From contig CAUYUJ010004603.1 in assembly GCA_963575745.1 (NCBI GenBank), positions 148,728 to 212,727 on the forward strand: a stretch of 64,000 bases of DNA. Reading direction: 5' to 3'. Within the stretch, counting starts at the first letter, position 1, and each line of letters begins with the position of its first letter. The DNA comes from Prorocentrum cordatum (lineage: Eukaryota; Sar; Dinophyceae; Prorocentrales; Prorocentraceae). This document shows, in pieces, positions 32,427 through 44,915 of this stretch. The notes under the pieces are model-generated. The model saw only the letters and a list, made by a program, of their open reading frames with translations. It was not told the origin of the DNA and ran no database searches. A program made the translations under genes and the position numbers.

Positions 32427-32651
32427 CCATCGCTCGGACGCCCTTTTTTCCGTGCACGTTTCGGTTTCGCGCGTGTTTTGTTGCTCGACGCCCTGTCTCC
32501 CAAATTAGTGCTTCGCGCGCCCCGCCTAGCTCTTAACCGGAAGGGGCCCGCTCCCGACCCGCCGACCAAAAAGTTGTGATTGCTTGACGGCCCAGGGTGG
32601 TCCTCGATGGTTCTCGCCGAGAAAAAATGCACACACGTCCGAGCGATGCCA
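32427..32651 (+). mobile_element. Family F TIR element with internal insertion
   Basis: CTCGCCATCGCTCGGACGCC to ACGTCCGAGCGATGCC; about 90 extra bases interrupt the middle near 32,490-32,580. Confidence 0.75.
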
Positions 32652-32699
32652 GGGCCACAGCAGAAGCCATCAAGAAGCGCTCGCGGTGGTCGCGCCCGC

Positions 32700-33478
32700 C
32701 GCACTCCTCCCTCCTCCCTCCTCGCTCCTCCCTCCTCGCTCCTCTCCTCCTCCTCCTCCTCCTCCTCCTCCTCCTCCTCCTCCTCCTCCTCCTCCTCCTC
32801 CTCCTCCTCCTCCTCCTCCCCTCCTCCTCCTCCTCCTCCTCCTCCTCCTCCTCCTCCTCCTCCTCCTCCCTCCTCCCTCCTCCCTCCTCCCTCCTCCCTC
32901 CTCCCTCCTCCCTCCTCCCTCCTCCCTCCTCCCTCCTCCTCCCTCCTCCCTCCTCCCTCCTCCCCTCCCTCCTCCCTCCTCCCTCCCCCTCCCTCTCCTC
33001 CCTCCTCCTCCTCTCCCTCCTCCTCCTCCTCCTCCTCCTTCCTCCTCCTCTCCTCCTCCTCCTCCTCCTCCTCCTCCTCCTCCTCCTTCCTCCAACTCCT
33101 CCTCCCTCCTCCCCTCCTCCCTCCTCCCTCCTCCCTCCTCCTCCTCCTCCCTCCCTCCTCCCTCCTCCCTGCTCCCTGCTTCCCTGCTCCCTGCTCCCTC
33201 CTCCCTCCTCCCTCCTCGCTCCTCGCTCCTCGCTCCGCCTCCTCCTCCTCCTCCTCCTCCTCCTCCTCCTCCTCCTCCTCCTCCTCCTCCTCCTCCTCCT
33301 CCTCCTCCTCCTCCTCCTCCTCCTCCCTCCTCCCCTCCTCCTCCTCCTCCTCCTCCTCCTCCTCCCTCCTCCCTCCTCCCTCCTCCTCCTCCTCCTCCCT
33401 CCTCCCTCCTCCCTCCTCCCTCCTCCCTCCTCCTCCTCCCTCCTCCCTCCTCCCTCCTCCCTCCTCCCTCCTCCCTCC
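32700..33478 (+). repeat. Long CTC/CCTCCCT microsatellite
   Basis: About 780 bases of CTC and TCCCTCC units, touching FHA exon 3. Confidence 0.93.
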
Positions 33479-33481
33479 AGC

Positions 33482-33523
33482 CGTGAAGACGAGCTCGGCG
33501 TGGAAGCGGGAGATGCCGCGGGC
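33482..33523 (-). CDS. Putative FHA-domain gene, exon 3 (micro-exon)
   Basis: 42 bases, 14 codons: ARGISRFHAELVFT. SRFHAEL is the second conserved FHA block (SxxH), whose serine contacts the phosphothreonine in characterised FHA domains. The acceptor is CAG|GCCCGC, with the same GCCCGC hexamer at the exon 2 donor; the donor is GC (ACG|GCTGGA). About 780 bases of CTC/CCT microsatellite begin within a few bases of the donor. Joined to exon 2 it reads IIEKK-ARGISRFHAEL, the spacing expected between the first two FHA blocks. Confidence 0.75.
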
Positions 33524-33675
33524 CTGCCCCGCCCCCTGCCCTCTCTGGCACTGCCGTGGCGACCGCGCGGCTCGGACTTTCGGCGGAGCGCCGAGCGGTG
33601 GCAGCGGCAGAAGGCGGCGCGGTGGTGGCCTGCGTGCTCGTGGCTTCTGGGCGGCGCCAGCTCCAATGTGCTCTA

Positions 33676-34900
<1,225 letters not shown>

Positions 34901-34932
34901 ATTCCACTTCTTGGAGGTATTCTGTACTAGGG

Positions 34933-35094
34933 TTAAGTCGGGCCTGTCCCCCTACAGGGGGATTTTCGACGAAAAATAAGAAGTACCCCAAAAATAATCA
35001 AAAAAATCAAAGCGTAGTCTGGGGACCATTTTTGGGGTACTTTTTGACCTTCTTTCGTTGAAAATCCCCCTGTAAGGGGACAGGCCCGACTTAA
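34933..35094 (+). mobile_element. Family B TIR element (copy 13)
   Basis: TTAAGTCGGGCCTGTCCCCC to GGGGACAGGCCCGACTTAA; duplication TACTAGGG/TATTAGGG, 7 of 8. Confidence 0.9.
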
Positions 35095-35099
35095 TATTA

Positions 35100-35780
35100 G
35101 GGGTGTCGTCCAGCAGCTGCGGTTCGCCGAGCGCCCTTCCGAGTGACCGGCGGCGGCCCACGCGCTCGCTCCCGAAAGCTGCCGAAGCTGCTCGAGGCCT
35201 ACCGAGGGCCCCCGTGGGTTTCGGGGGTGCGTGTGGAGACCTGCGTACTTTTCCGCTGGAGGCCCCAGAATTTCGGCCATTGTCGTCGTCGCCGTCTTCG
35301 TCGACGTCGTCGGCCCAGGCATCCCAGACGTTGTCGTCGTCTTCGTCGATGACGTTTCTTGAGGCTCGTGCAGACAAGGCCGCTCCGCCGTCTCCGAGTC
35401 GTCGCCGTCGACGTGGACGGCCGGACCCCTGCGGGGCGACCGGCGCGCGTCGCGGGGCCTCCGCGCTGCGCTCTGCTCAGCGCGGCCACCAGGGCGCGAA
35501 TCCTTCTTTAGTTAGCGGCCGCGGGCGAGCGCGCCGGCGGCGAGTCAAGTCAAAACGGGCTACGCAGAGACAAATTAGGCAGAGGAAACGCGGGAAAATT
35601 GAAGCAGACGGGACGCGCGAGGCAACAGCTACGCGCCGGCCGAGGCCTCCAGGGCGCGAATACGCAGAGGGGGACACATCCGAGAGCCCACCCTCCCGCT
35701 CGGCCCGTCCCTCCTGCCCGCACGGCCCCGCGCCTCGTTCTTCCTGCGGCGCGCTGCATTCAAAAAACAGACGGCTACAA
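35100..35780. other. Unassigned, locally open
   Basis: The minus strand near 35,260-35,380 reads an acidic stretch (NVIDEDDDNVWDAWADD) over a CGT/GAC-type tract; no gene called. Confidence 0.4.
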
Positions 35781-35781
35781 T

Positions 35782-35946
35782 CAAAAACCCTAATAAAGAC
35801 GCGCGACTTTACTCAGGGTACCCTTGCGTCCTTGCTCTTCCTTGCTCTTGCGTCCTTGGGGTTTTCATCGTCCACCGCCCCAAAAATCCCAACTTCGGCT
35901 TCCAAGGGTCTTGCGTCCTTACCGCGCGTCCTCAGTAGGGTTTTTG
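35782..35946 (+). mobile_element. Family M TIR element
   Basis: CAAAAACCCTAATAAAGACG and CGTCCTCAGTAGGGTTTTTG at the ends; CTTCCAAGGGTCTTGCGTCC inside. Confidence 0.75.
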
Positions 35947-35949
35947 ACT

Positions 35950-38445
35950 GTACACCGCGTGCGCTGCTCGGAGTCTGCGCGCCCCCCTCCGTCGCCTCGT
36001 CTCCCCCGCGGGGCCCGCAGCTGCACACGGCTGGGCCCCTCGTCGGGCTGCTGCTTGCTCTCTCGCTGCTGCCCCCCCCACGCAGGCAGCGGCGAGGAAA
36101 ACTCGCGTCCGATAGGAGCCGGGTCGTCTCCCCGTGTGGCTCGAAGCAGGTGGCAGCGCCACGACAGCCGATCGGGCGCCGTTCGGGCTGCGGGCAGAGG
36201 GAAAGTCAGGAGGACGGAGGGGGGGGGGAAGAGGAAAAGGTGGGAGGACAGCGGAGAGAGGCCAGAAGACAAGCCAAGTGCGTTAGCGCCGCATCTGACC
36301 TTACCCGTCCCATCCAACACTTTCAATTGCGGTGAATCCTTCTATTTTCGCCGACGGGGGTGTTCTAGAGGACCTTGGTCCCAACAGCGACCTCATCGTG
36401 TCATGCGCAATCCGACGGGGGGGAAAAGTGGATGCGGTCAAGCAGGAGGAATAGCAGGATGATGTGGGAGGAGGGGGAGGATCAAGAGGATGTGCGGAAG
36501 GCGGCGGAGCGGAGATGAGGGGGATCGCAACAACGAGGAACGAACTGTATCGAGACATGGAGCCCACACTGGGGCGAGAGCACCATCCTGAACGATGCGA
36601 GACAAATAGCGATCCTGAAAGGTGGCCAATACTGAAGCGAGAGACCCGTTCTCGAACGACCAAAGACGTCCTTATTGAAATACACAACAAAACATACGTA
36701 AGTCCTGCAATTGAAACATGTAGCAGGATTTATAGTGTGTCATTATGGAGGTGGAAGAGAAGATGGGGCGATAATAGGAGGAGAGAAGAAGAGAGGGGGA
36801 GGATCCAAGATCGAGGACCACCCTCCTCCTACAACCGCTTCGGCAAAATGTGTGCGCAATGTTTGGCATCGCCCTTGATGTATCAGAGGTCCCGATCTAA
36901 GGAGATTCCCCGTCATGCACGGTGCTCAAGACATGTTCGTGTCCAGTCAGCTCCGCGATACTGGACTGCGAATTGTTGCGCTTGAGTGTAGTGGCAATTC
37001 GTGTGCACGTGCATGCCAGCCCTGCGTCCATTCTAGTTCACTATTCGCACCGACTCTGCGAAGCACGCGCCAAAATGCAAGTCGCTGGAGTCCCCACGCC
37101 TTTCGCATGACCGGAAGCAGTTAGAGAGTTGCACAACGAGGGTGAGGGTCACGCGCCACCTTTCATCTTTCGCCATCTTCACACGGGGTCATTGGCCGTG
37201 GATGCCAGAATTACGATCAGAAAAAAACAGATGAGGAACCACCCCAGGGATATAGAAAGAAGAAACATTGCAATACACGTTCCTGGGGGTGGGGACCAAA
37301 ACACAACGGTATGTAGGTATCCGAGTGTAGACGCATGAGAACGAGATATGAATCCGACTGCAACCCGACTGAGATCGTATCGAGGTAATGTTGGACTCTA
37401 GTGGGTTCCTGTTGTTGCTCGATGGGATCCCTATCGGGATCATGCTCAGATCCCGTACTGAGCTTACAGAAGGTGGAGGAGCAGAAGGGGCGGGGGCGAT
37501 ACAACACTGCCAGTGTGAGGAAAAGATGGCGTTCCACCGAACACGAAAGGGGCGGAAGGAGCGAGAACTGATTCTCAAGGCTACAGCTGCTTCTGCCGTC
37601 TGTCTGCCTCTGCATCGCCCCTCCGCTGCGCAGGGATGGACCCCTGCCGACAAACGGCCTGGAACCCCGCGCGGACGTGCACAACATGTACGGGAAGGGC
37701 CGGCCAAGCGCGGGAGGCCTCCTTTGAACCAGCAGGGGGCCTCCAGGGAACCTCCCGAGGCCTCAAAGCGTCAGAATTTGGCGGTGCCCAGCGGCGGCCT
37801 TCTACTGGGGGGCTCCAGAGGGTTAACCCTGAAAGGTCTTTTGACCCCCCCCCCAATATGAGGGTAATGAATTATTTTGCGGCGACCTCATTGAAGGACT
37901 GCGGTCTCACCAATAGGGGAGAACTTTCTTTTCCCCGCGGCACCCTCCTCCTCCTCCTCCTCCTCGTGCCACTCCTGAGGAGGAGGATGACTGGAAATGA
38001 ATATGTAGGTGAAAGGATGAGTGAGGCGGATCATCGTGTATCCGCGTACAGAAAAGGCGTGCGTAAGGTGCGAATGAGGCGGGCACAGGAGGATATCCTC
38101 CCAGCCCCAGAGCACAAGTGGTAGCGGCATGGGGAGACCATCACAACAAGCACAAAAGTGAGCAGGGACAGGTGGGCTACCGTTCGAGCGGAGGAGGGAG
38201 AAGGAGGAGGAGGAGGAGGAGGAGGTTGGGAGGAGGAAGGTTTAGGACCAGTCCTCCTCACCGCCGAGAGAAAAGGGACGGGGGGGTCCAAAACTCGGGA
38301 CCTCTGGCGGTTCTTGAGGGCAGAGAGAGAGAGTCCGACCGACGCCCTGCCTTCAAAAAACTACCCCTCGGACGGGCAGGAGAGGAACCACATGCAGGGG
38401 GACGGCCCGACCCCCTTCTGCCCCGGCCCCCCTTAAAACAGGGCT
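35950..38445. other. Repeat-poor stretch without a recognised gene
   Basis: The longest stretch free of the families described, inside FHA intron 2. Short open frames on both strands lack known motifs. Confidence 0.5.
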
Positions 38446-38447
38446 AG

Positions 38448-38577
38448 GATCGGGATAAATCGCTCCAGAGCGTTCCGGAGCGCTCTCAGAGCGTTCCGGA
38501 ACGCTCTGGAGCGGCCGCGGCGCCCAATACATCCTCCAAACCCGCCGATTCTCAGAGATTTCGAGTTATCCCGATCC
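38448..38577 (+). repeat. Inverted-repeat element (family V)
   Basis: GGATCGGGATAAAT / GTTATCCCGATCC at the ends and CGCTCCAGAGCGTTCCGGA with its exact complement inside. Confidence 0.7.
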
Positions 38578-38995
38578 GATTTTGTCCCGATCTTCGCGTC
38601 GTTTTACCCCTCCGGCTCTGCTGCGAGGGGCCCGCGAGAGAGGCCGGCCCCGTGCCAGAAGCCCGCGGCATGCTCGCGGGGCCGACGCCGTTCTGCCCCT
38701 GCCCCCTTTGGCAAAGCAGGTGCGGTCGGGCTGCTGGAAAAAGGAAGGGTCAGTAATTATGGCACGAGGCCCTCGTTGTCCCCTCCGCGCGCACTGGAAC
38801 TGAGGGACACTGCAGGGGTCCGCAACGAAAAACAAAGCGGGTCCTCGACCCACGACGCTTCCCCGAGGATCAGCGCTGGATGCCGAGGCGCTTCTGCCCC
38901 TTGAAAAAGCCTCAAGAGACCGAAGAAGGTGAAATCAGCTCGCAACTCATTTCGGAACTCGTTTTTCATGCGGACCAATAAAACCTCGGGGGAGG

Positions 38996-39166
38996 CCGAG
39001 AGAGGGGAGTCCAACAGGGGGGGACGCAAATGATGGCCGGCGGCATGTGCGCGGCCATTGAGGGGGGGGGCAGGAACGTAATGAAATAAGAAGAGGCGCT
39101 ATGAAATCTGGGGAAATATCATGTCCCCCGCCATGATAGCCACCCCCCTAGTCATCACCCCCCTCT
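38996..39166 (+). mobile_element. Family C TIR element, right end cut
   Basis: TCGGGGGAGGCCGAGAGAGG through the GGCGGCATGTGCGCGGCC core to CATCACCCCCCTCT, where family A sequence takes over. Confidence 0.75.
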
Positions 39167-39300
39167 ATGAATGCACAAATAACAAGATTCCCCTGTATTA
39201 TCCCATATGTTCTGGGATGTTGTCTTCCCCCCACTTCCCATAGTTTCCCATACTTTCTAGGGAATCGACGATTAACGGTGTCTGCGTTTTTTTCCTTGCT
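39167..39300 (+). mobile_element. Family A element, left part deleted
   Basis: CACAAATAACAAGATTCCCC through AATCGACGATTAA to TTTCCTTGCTG; abuts a truncated family C element. Confidence 0.7.
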
Positions 39301-39628
39301 GCCCTTTTCCCAGGGCGCGCTCCCACACCATCATTCCGGAGGGGGTCTGGCCGTGGCGACGAGCGACCTGCCAGAGGCCCCCACGTAATCCAACGTTCTA
39401 TCCTGAAGCCCGGGTCCTCGAGCTCACGGCCGCGGCCGCCGCTCCAGTGATCGACCGAAAAAGGACCCCTGATCCTCTTTGGGAGGGGACCAGAGTTCGA
39501 AGGTCCAAAAAACATCGGGGACAGGGGCTTCGTTCTGCACGTGCATCGATCCAGACCGCCCACGTACTTTTTATCTCCCTGATGCACAGACGGGGACCTC
39601 AGCGAGGCCACGTCTTTATTGTTTAATT

Positions 39629-39798
39629 TCGGGGATGGACAGAACCCCCTTTCGCAAAACGTGGTTTCGTGAAAACGACCTCGGGCCCAAGCCTGGCGGG
39701 CGCCAGCCTGGAAAATGACGGCCGCGGCGGCCTCTCGAGAACCGAAAAGGGCAATTCACTAATCGACGTGTCAGGGCGGGGGTTTTGTCCACCCCCGA
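39629..39798 (+). mobile_element. Family E TIR element next to FHA exon 2
   Basis: TCGGGGATGGACAGAACCCC to GGGTTTTGTCCACCCCCGA. GTCTTTATTGT (left) and GTCTTTACTGT (right) lie nearby as a possible longer duplication. It begins about 22 bases past the exon 2 donor. Confidence 0.8.
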
Positions 39799-39820
39799 GT
39801 CTTTACTGTGTCATGCGGGC

Positions 39821-39913
39821 TTTCTTCTCGATGATCAGAGGTCCCCAGCGCCTGCCCCCGCCCTCCTCCATGCGCAGGTCGCAGCCCTCGTATCGGCCGA
39901 TGCACGTCCGCAA
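39821..39913 (-). CDS. Putative FHA-domain gene, exon 2
   Basis: 93 bases, 31 codons: LRTCIGRYEGCDLRM, then an acidic/glycine turn and GPLIIEKK. The GRYEGCD segment matches the first conserved FHA block (GRxxxxD), which begins the phosphopeptide-binding face in FHA domains. The acceptor CCAG precedes TTG and is backed by about 220 bases of CCT repeat on the coding strand, a very long pyrimidine tract. The likely donor is GC (AAA|GCCCGC); GCCCGC recurs at the start of exon 3. A GT donor 15 bases later (ACA|GTAAAG) is the alternative. Element E3 begins about 22 bases beyond the donor. Confidence 0.7.
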
Positions 39914-39924
39914 CTGGCAATCGG

Positions 39925-40152
39925 GTGGGGAGGAGGAGGAGGAGGAGGAGGAGGAGGAGGAGGAGGAGGAGGAGGAGGAGGGGAGGAGGAGGAGGAGGAG
40001 GAGGAGGAGGAGGAGGAAGAGGAGGAGGAGGAGGAGGAGGAGAGGCGGAGGAGGAGGAGGAGGGGATGGGGAGGCGGAGGGAGGAGAAGGAGGAGGAGGA
40101 AAAGGAGGAGGAGGAGGAGGAGGAGGAAAAGGAGGAGGAGGAAAAAAGGGTT
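39925..40152 (+). repeat. GGA microsatellite
   Basis: GGA array; on the minus strand a CCT tract leading to the FHA exon 2 acceptor. Confidence 0.92.
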
Positions 40153-40199
40153 GGGGGCGCCCGCGACCTGTACTGAGGAAGGCGCGCCGTGAAAAGAAG

Positions 40200-40510
40200 G
40201 TCCTGTCTAGTTTCTCCGTGGTCCTGTTTACTTTTTGCTGGTCATGTTTACTTGTTGCGTGGTCTTGTTTAGTTTTACGGGCAGTCCTGTTTAGTTCACC
40301 CGTGGTCCTGTTTAGTTTCGGCGCTGTCCTGTTTAATTTTCTCGTGGTCCTGTTCAATTTCTCTGTGGTCCTGTTGAGTTTTCTCGCGAGCCTGTTTACA
40401 GTTTGGGGTGGTCCTGTTTAGTTTTCTCGTGGTCCAGTTTACTTGTTGGGGTGGTCCTGTCTACTTTTCGCGTGGTCATGTTTGCTTTTGGGGTGGCCCC
40501 GTTGTGTTAT
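40200..40510 (+). repeat. 20-bp minisatellite GTGGTCCTGTTTAGTTTTCT
   Basis: About fourteen imperfect units of roughly 20-22 bases between the GGA array and the decayed gene. Confidence 0.85.
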
Positions 40511-41048
40511 TGTTTAGTAGTTGGTGGTTATGTTCAATGTTTGTGTTGTTGCTGGTTACGTTTGGGGTGGTCATGCTGAAAATGGTAACTATGACGGCAA
40601 TGGTTGCGCTGATGGCGATGATAACGACGAGGATCGCGACCGCGACCTGATGATGGTAATGGTGATGGCGGCAATGGTGACGACGGCAACCATGACCACC
40701 GGCCACGACGACGACAGCGATGATTGCGAACATATTTTTCCAACGGAGCGTTTCCGCAAACGCATGTCAAGCGCAGCCAACAAATCATTGTCGGCAGACG
40801 CGTCGCCCGCTGAGCGAGCAAACCAGGCCCGCCGCGAATGCGCATCGCGCGCAGCGGCGCGCGCCACGGAACGTCAAAACGCACGCGCCGCCGCGCGCTG
40901 CCCAAAAAAACCTGCGCGAGAACAAACGCGCCAGAGCCAGAGCCAGCGGCCACCTCTCGCACTCGAGCTCTCCTCCGCTCAACTCGACTGCTCTGACATG
41001 TGGCACGCGGCACGCCAGAGAGCGTCGCGTCACGCCAGATGCAGTGTC

Positions 41049-43994
41049 TCAGGCAACCGTCGAGTTCGAGTCCGAGCTCCCCTCAGCCTCATCCTCCTCC
41101 TCGTCGTCGTCGCCCTCGGCGACTGGCATCAACGACCGGGGCGTCTCCATCGCGGCGCCGCCGGAGTACTTGCTGGCTTCCTCGACGAACTCCACGTCGC
41201 CGCCCAATTGCTTCGCGCACCCGCCCTCGTGGCCCGCCCTGTGCACGACGCGCCTGTCCACGATGGAGTCGCGCCAGTCCCGGTGCGCTTCGTTGCCGGC
41301 GATGCCCTCGCACTCCACCGCGCCAGAGGCAGCGACGCCCAAGGCGCCAGAACCTGGGGCGAAGTCCACGACGCGGGCCACTTCGCGCTGCCCCATGATC
41401 GTCTGCCAGAGGGAGATAGGCTTCAACCCGTTGCACGGGAACAGGTGACCCTTCTCGTCGAAATTACCCTGCAGGCGCACATGCTCGTTATCGAGCGCGG
41501 CTCGATATGCAGCCCCCAGGATGCTCGCCCAGGCGTCGCGGCACATGCGGGGGGGCTCCGAGAAGCGCCGCGCGGAGATGCCAGCGCGTGTCGCGGCTGC
41601 GCCCGAGGTATCGCCGCACGAGTTGAACTCCGAACGGCTCGCCACTTTCCGCGAGCCCTTCAGCGGCAGCGAGAAATACGTCATCTCCTTGTTGTTTATG
41701 GTGTAGCTCGACGCCCTGGCCGAGGCCCGCGGGCCCTCCTTCTTGGTCGGCCGCGCGCGCGCGCCAACGCTCAACGAGCGCGCGGGAGCCTCCCGTCGCC
41801 AACTTGTCCTCCAAGGGCCCAATCGCACGGCGGTCCACCCTGCCCCTGCCGTCGAAGGATGGGGCGTCGCCCCCCCCCCCCCCCCCCCCCCCCCACCCCC
41901 CTCTTCCCCCCCCCCCTTCTTCGCAGCGAAGAACTCATGGGCGCGCTTGAACTTGGCTTCGTCCGAGAGCATCGGCTCGCTGAGCCTCGCCTTGCCGCCT
42001 TGCTTCGTCGCGCTGGGCGGGGGCAGCTCCGCCGAGACGACGAACGCGCGGACGTCGCCGTTCTTCCTCCCGGAGCGGTGCCCGAGGCTGAGTTCCCCCC
42101 GCGCGCTCTGCATCTTCGCCGCGGCAAACCCCGCGCCAGAGGCAGCGCCGACAACAGGCAAGGTGGCGAACTTGACGGTTTTCCTGCGGAGCTGCTTGAG
42201 CTGCTCCTGCAGCTTAGGAACCCCTTCTTTTTGCTCGCCCCCGAGCTCGGAGACCCCCGACAACCCGAGAAGTCGGTTGTGGTCGGGGGCGGCCGGGATC
42301 GGTCCACTGGCGCGCGCGGCCGCGAAGGCGCGGCAAGTGGCACCCACCTGCTGGCTGGTCTCGTTGAGGTACGCGTGCCGAAGGAACCCTGCAGAGCCGC
42401 TTTGCATCTCCTGCAAGGTGAGCTCGGCAACTGCCCCGTCGAAAGCGCCGGCCCACACGGGCCGCGCAACGTCGATCATCGGCCACTATGAGCGCGAACG
42501 GCGCGCGCATCCCGTCGGAGCCGCCCGACTCGGACATCCGGCGCGAAGCCGCGAGCCCACCCGCACCAGAGGTAGCGAACTTCTGCGCGATGCTGAAGGC
42601 GTCTGAAATATTGCCACGTCTCTGTCCATAGCCTTGTCAATGAGAAATGCCCCGGAGAAGATGTACTCGACGAGCTCTTTTCTTGAGGAACGCATGGGCC
42701 ATCGCTGGCGCCTTCCTCTTTCGCCCGGCGACTCGGTTCACGGACAGCTCCTCGCCCTTCGGCATCTCGCCCGCTGGGCGGGCCATGCGCAAGCTGCCAA
42801 TGATGGTGACGAAGTACTCCTTTGCCTTGGCGTCAGAGACACCCCTCGTGGAGCAGGCGCACCCGATCCTCGCGAGAAGCGCGGGCCCCCGAGGCTCTGG
42901 GCAGTGCGCTTCGGCCAGCGCGAACGCCGAACCGCAGGCGTCGTCGAGGACGGACGGCTGCAGACCTCTCAACGCCGCCGCGCTTGCGGCGGCGGGCGCT
43001 TTGCCTTTGAAGGCGAGGCCGTAGGTCTTGATCGCTGCCTCCAGCTTCGTCTGCGGTTCGCGTTTGGCGAGCGAATTCGCCGCGCTCGTCGGGCGGCGCG
43101 CTTTTTCTGCGAAGCTCCAGAAGGAATCAGCGCCAGAGGCAGCGCGCGTAGCGAACGTCGCCTCTGAAAAAATCAGGGCGGCCATGTGGCTCGCGTCGCC
43201 GTCGGGCAGCGCGCGCGCCCTGATGGGCGCGGACAAAGCGGCGTTGAACAGATGCCGCGCGCGGTCATCGTTGGACTGCTGGAGCGCCTCGCTCATAGCA
43301 GGGCGCCGCGTGATCGACGCCGCGCGCCCCGCGAGCATGGTCAGAGGCTCTGTCGCGCAAGCTTCAGGCTTGCCAGGCAGAACGCGCTGGGCGACCTCGG
43401 CGCCCACCACCTTGACTGGGAGAGGCACGTCGGAGGAGAGGAGCCGCGACGGCACGTGACTGGAGGAGACGCGGCCAGTCTCTTCCGACCACATATCCAT
43501 GGCACCCTCCAGCTGGCTTACGCAGACGTCGTCGATGTCCGAGCAAATCGGATCCAACATCCACAGCGCCCACGCTGCCTCGCACTGCTTGGTCCGGGAC
43601 TTGGTCCAGGAGAAGCTCACAACCTGGCTGTCGTAGTCCATCACCTCGCGAAACGCAATGAGGTTTGCGCCACAGGCAGCTTGAGTGTGCCAGCGGCGGA
43701 ATCGTAGAGCACTGCTGCGGCAACGCGAAAGGCAACTCGCGCTTGCGCTCCTGCAAGAAACCGTGCAAAACATTGTCGACGTAGTTCTTCACTTGGCGCG
43801 TCCACTCCGTGAGCTGACCCTGCTGCCTCGGCGCGCCTTCCGTCTCGAGGAGTTGCGTGATGCACAGCGGGACCACGGGTGCCTGAGAGAGAGGCGGCGC
43901 GCCAGAGGCAGCGGCGGGCGCAGCGACTGGTGGGTTGGGGTTTCTTCGCTGGTGGCTGGGCCTGGGCTGCCTCACCTGACCTTTTGCCCGTCAT
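41049..43994 (-). pseudogene. Decayed intronless gene, methyltransferase-like C-terminus
   Basis: One gene-length minus-strand stretch, about 980 codons, can be followed from an ATG at 43,994 (MTGKRSGEAAQAQPPAKKPQ) to a stop at 41,049, but only by changing frame several times (near 43,930, 43,740, 43,670, 42,690, 42,600 and 42,480). A G tract near 41,870-41,925 adds a glycine run. The C-terminal part reads KGHLFPCNGLKPISLWQTIM, then VVDFAPGSGALGVAA and NEAH, ending in an acidic tail. DFAPGSGALG resembles motif I of SAM-dependent methyltransferases and resembles hypothetical proteins I associate with dinoflagellates; catalytic function is not shown. No introns are needed, so a retroposed copy is likely. 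It lies inside intron 1 of the FHA gene, same strand. Read errors could cause some of the frame breaks. Confidence 0.6.
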
Positions 43995-44318
43995 GGCGGT
44001 TGTTTGTTGTGAGGGTTCGGGGGGAAGGCGCCAAAAGCGAACTGGTCGCGTCCGAGAGCCGAAACCGCTGATGCCTGGGGTGGGTCCTTTCGGCATCAAT
44101 CGCCGTCCCAACCTTGAACCTGCTAGAGCACTCCGATCTGATCGGGCATGGCCAGTACCAATGGCTCCTCAGTGGACTCCTCAAGCTTGCTGATGCGGAA
44201 GCTGATGGGGTCCCTCGACCTCCTCGACCCTCGTCGACCCTCGATGTTCCTGCCGCCTCCTCGATCCTCATCACCCCCCTCGACTCTCGTTGACCCGCCT
44301 CCCGCCTCCACCTGAATT

Positions 44319-44479
44319 TGAAGGGGCCCTGAGACACACAAATAAATACACACATATAAAAAAGGTTCCCCATATTTTCCCATATATTATGGGTTTTTGT
44401 CTTCCCGACCAATTCCCATATTTTCCCATATTTCTTGGGGGTCGACGATTAATTGTGTCTGTGTGTTTCTTCCCTCCTG
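44319..44479 (+). mobile_element. Family A element
   Basis: Full copy TGAAGGGGCCCTGAGACAC to CCCTCCTGA; flanks GAATT/TAATT match at 4 of 5. Confidence 0.82.
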
Positions 44480-44714
44480 ATAATTATCCTCCTCGGCCCT
44501 CCCCTCCTTAGGAGGCACACTACTGGGAGGCTTTCGTCGGAAAGAGTAAGGAGGATAAAGCCCTAGTTGGGAGCTGTTGCGCCGGAGTGGGCCTCGGATC
44601 AAGCGGGATGAAGCGGGAGCAAGCCGGACTTCGGACCAGGGGAAAATCAGGATTGGACCTCCCAGGAGCTGCATCCGAACCCTCCCTCTCCGCCCGCGCC
44701 CCCCTGGCAGAGGA

Positions 44715-44887
44715 TTGGCGGCGCGCAGAGGGGGGTAGGGGGGAGGGGGGAAGGCTTCTTAGAAGCACCCCTGCTTCTGAGAAGGCGCGGGCCTTCTCTA
44801 TAGACGTGAGGCCGAGGCCTTCTAAGAAGCAGGGGTGCTTCTAAGAAGCCTTCCCCCCTCCCCCTACCCCCCTCTGCGCGCCGCCAA
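44715..44887 (+). mobile_element. Family P TIR element next to FHA exon 1
   Basis: Nearly perfect terminal repeats starting TTGGCGGCGCGCAGAGGGGG and complement; TTAGAAGCACCCCTGCTTCT inside; exact 5-bp duplication GAGGA. Confidence 0.88.
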
Positions 44888-44915
44888 GAGGAGGTCTCGG
44901 TGGGCGGCAGCCGGC

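Noticed and set aside
41600-41640. A seventh copy of the 15-base word (CTGCGCCCGAGGTATCGCCG)
   Set aside because: Too many differences to count as the same word.
40521-42491. A 656-codon plus-strand frame
   Set aside because: It is the antisense of the decayed minus-strand gene in GC-rich DNA; its peptide has no domain and no codon preference.
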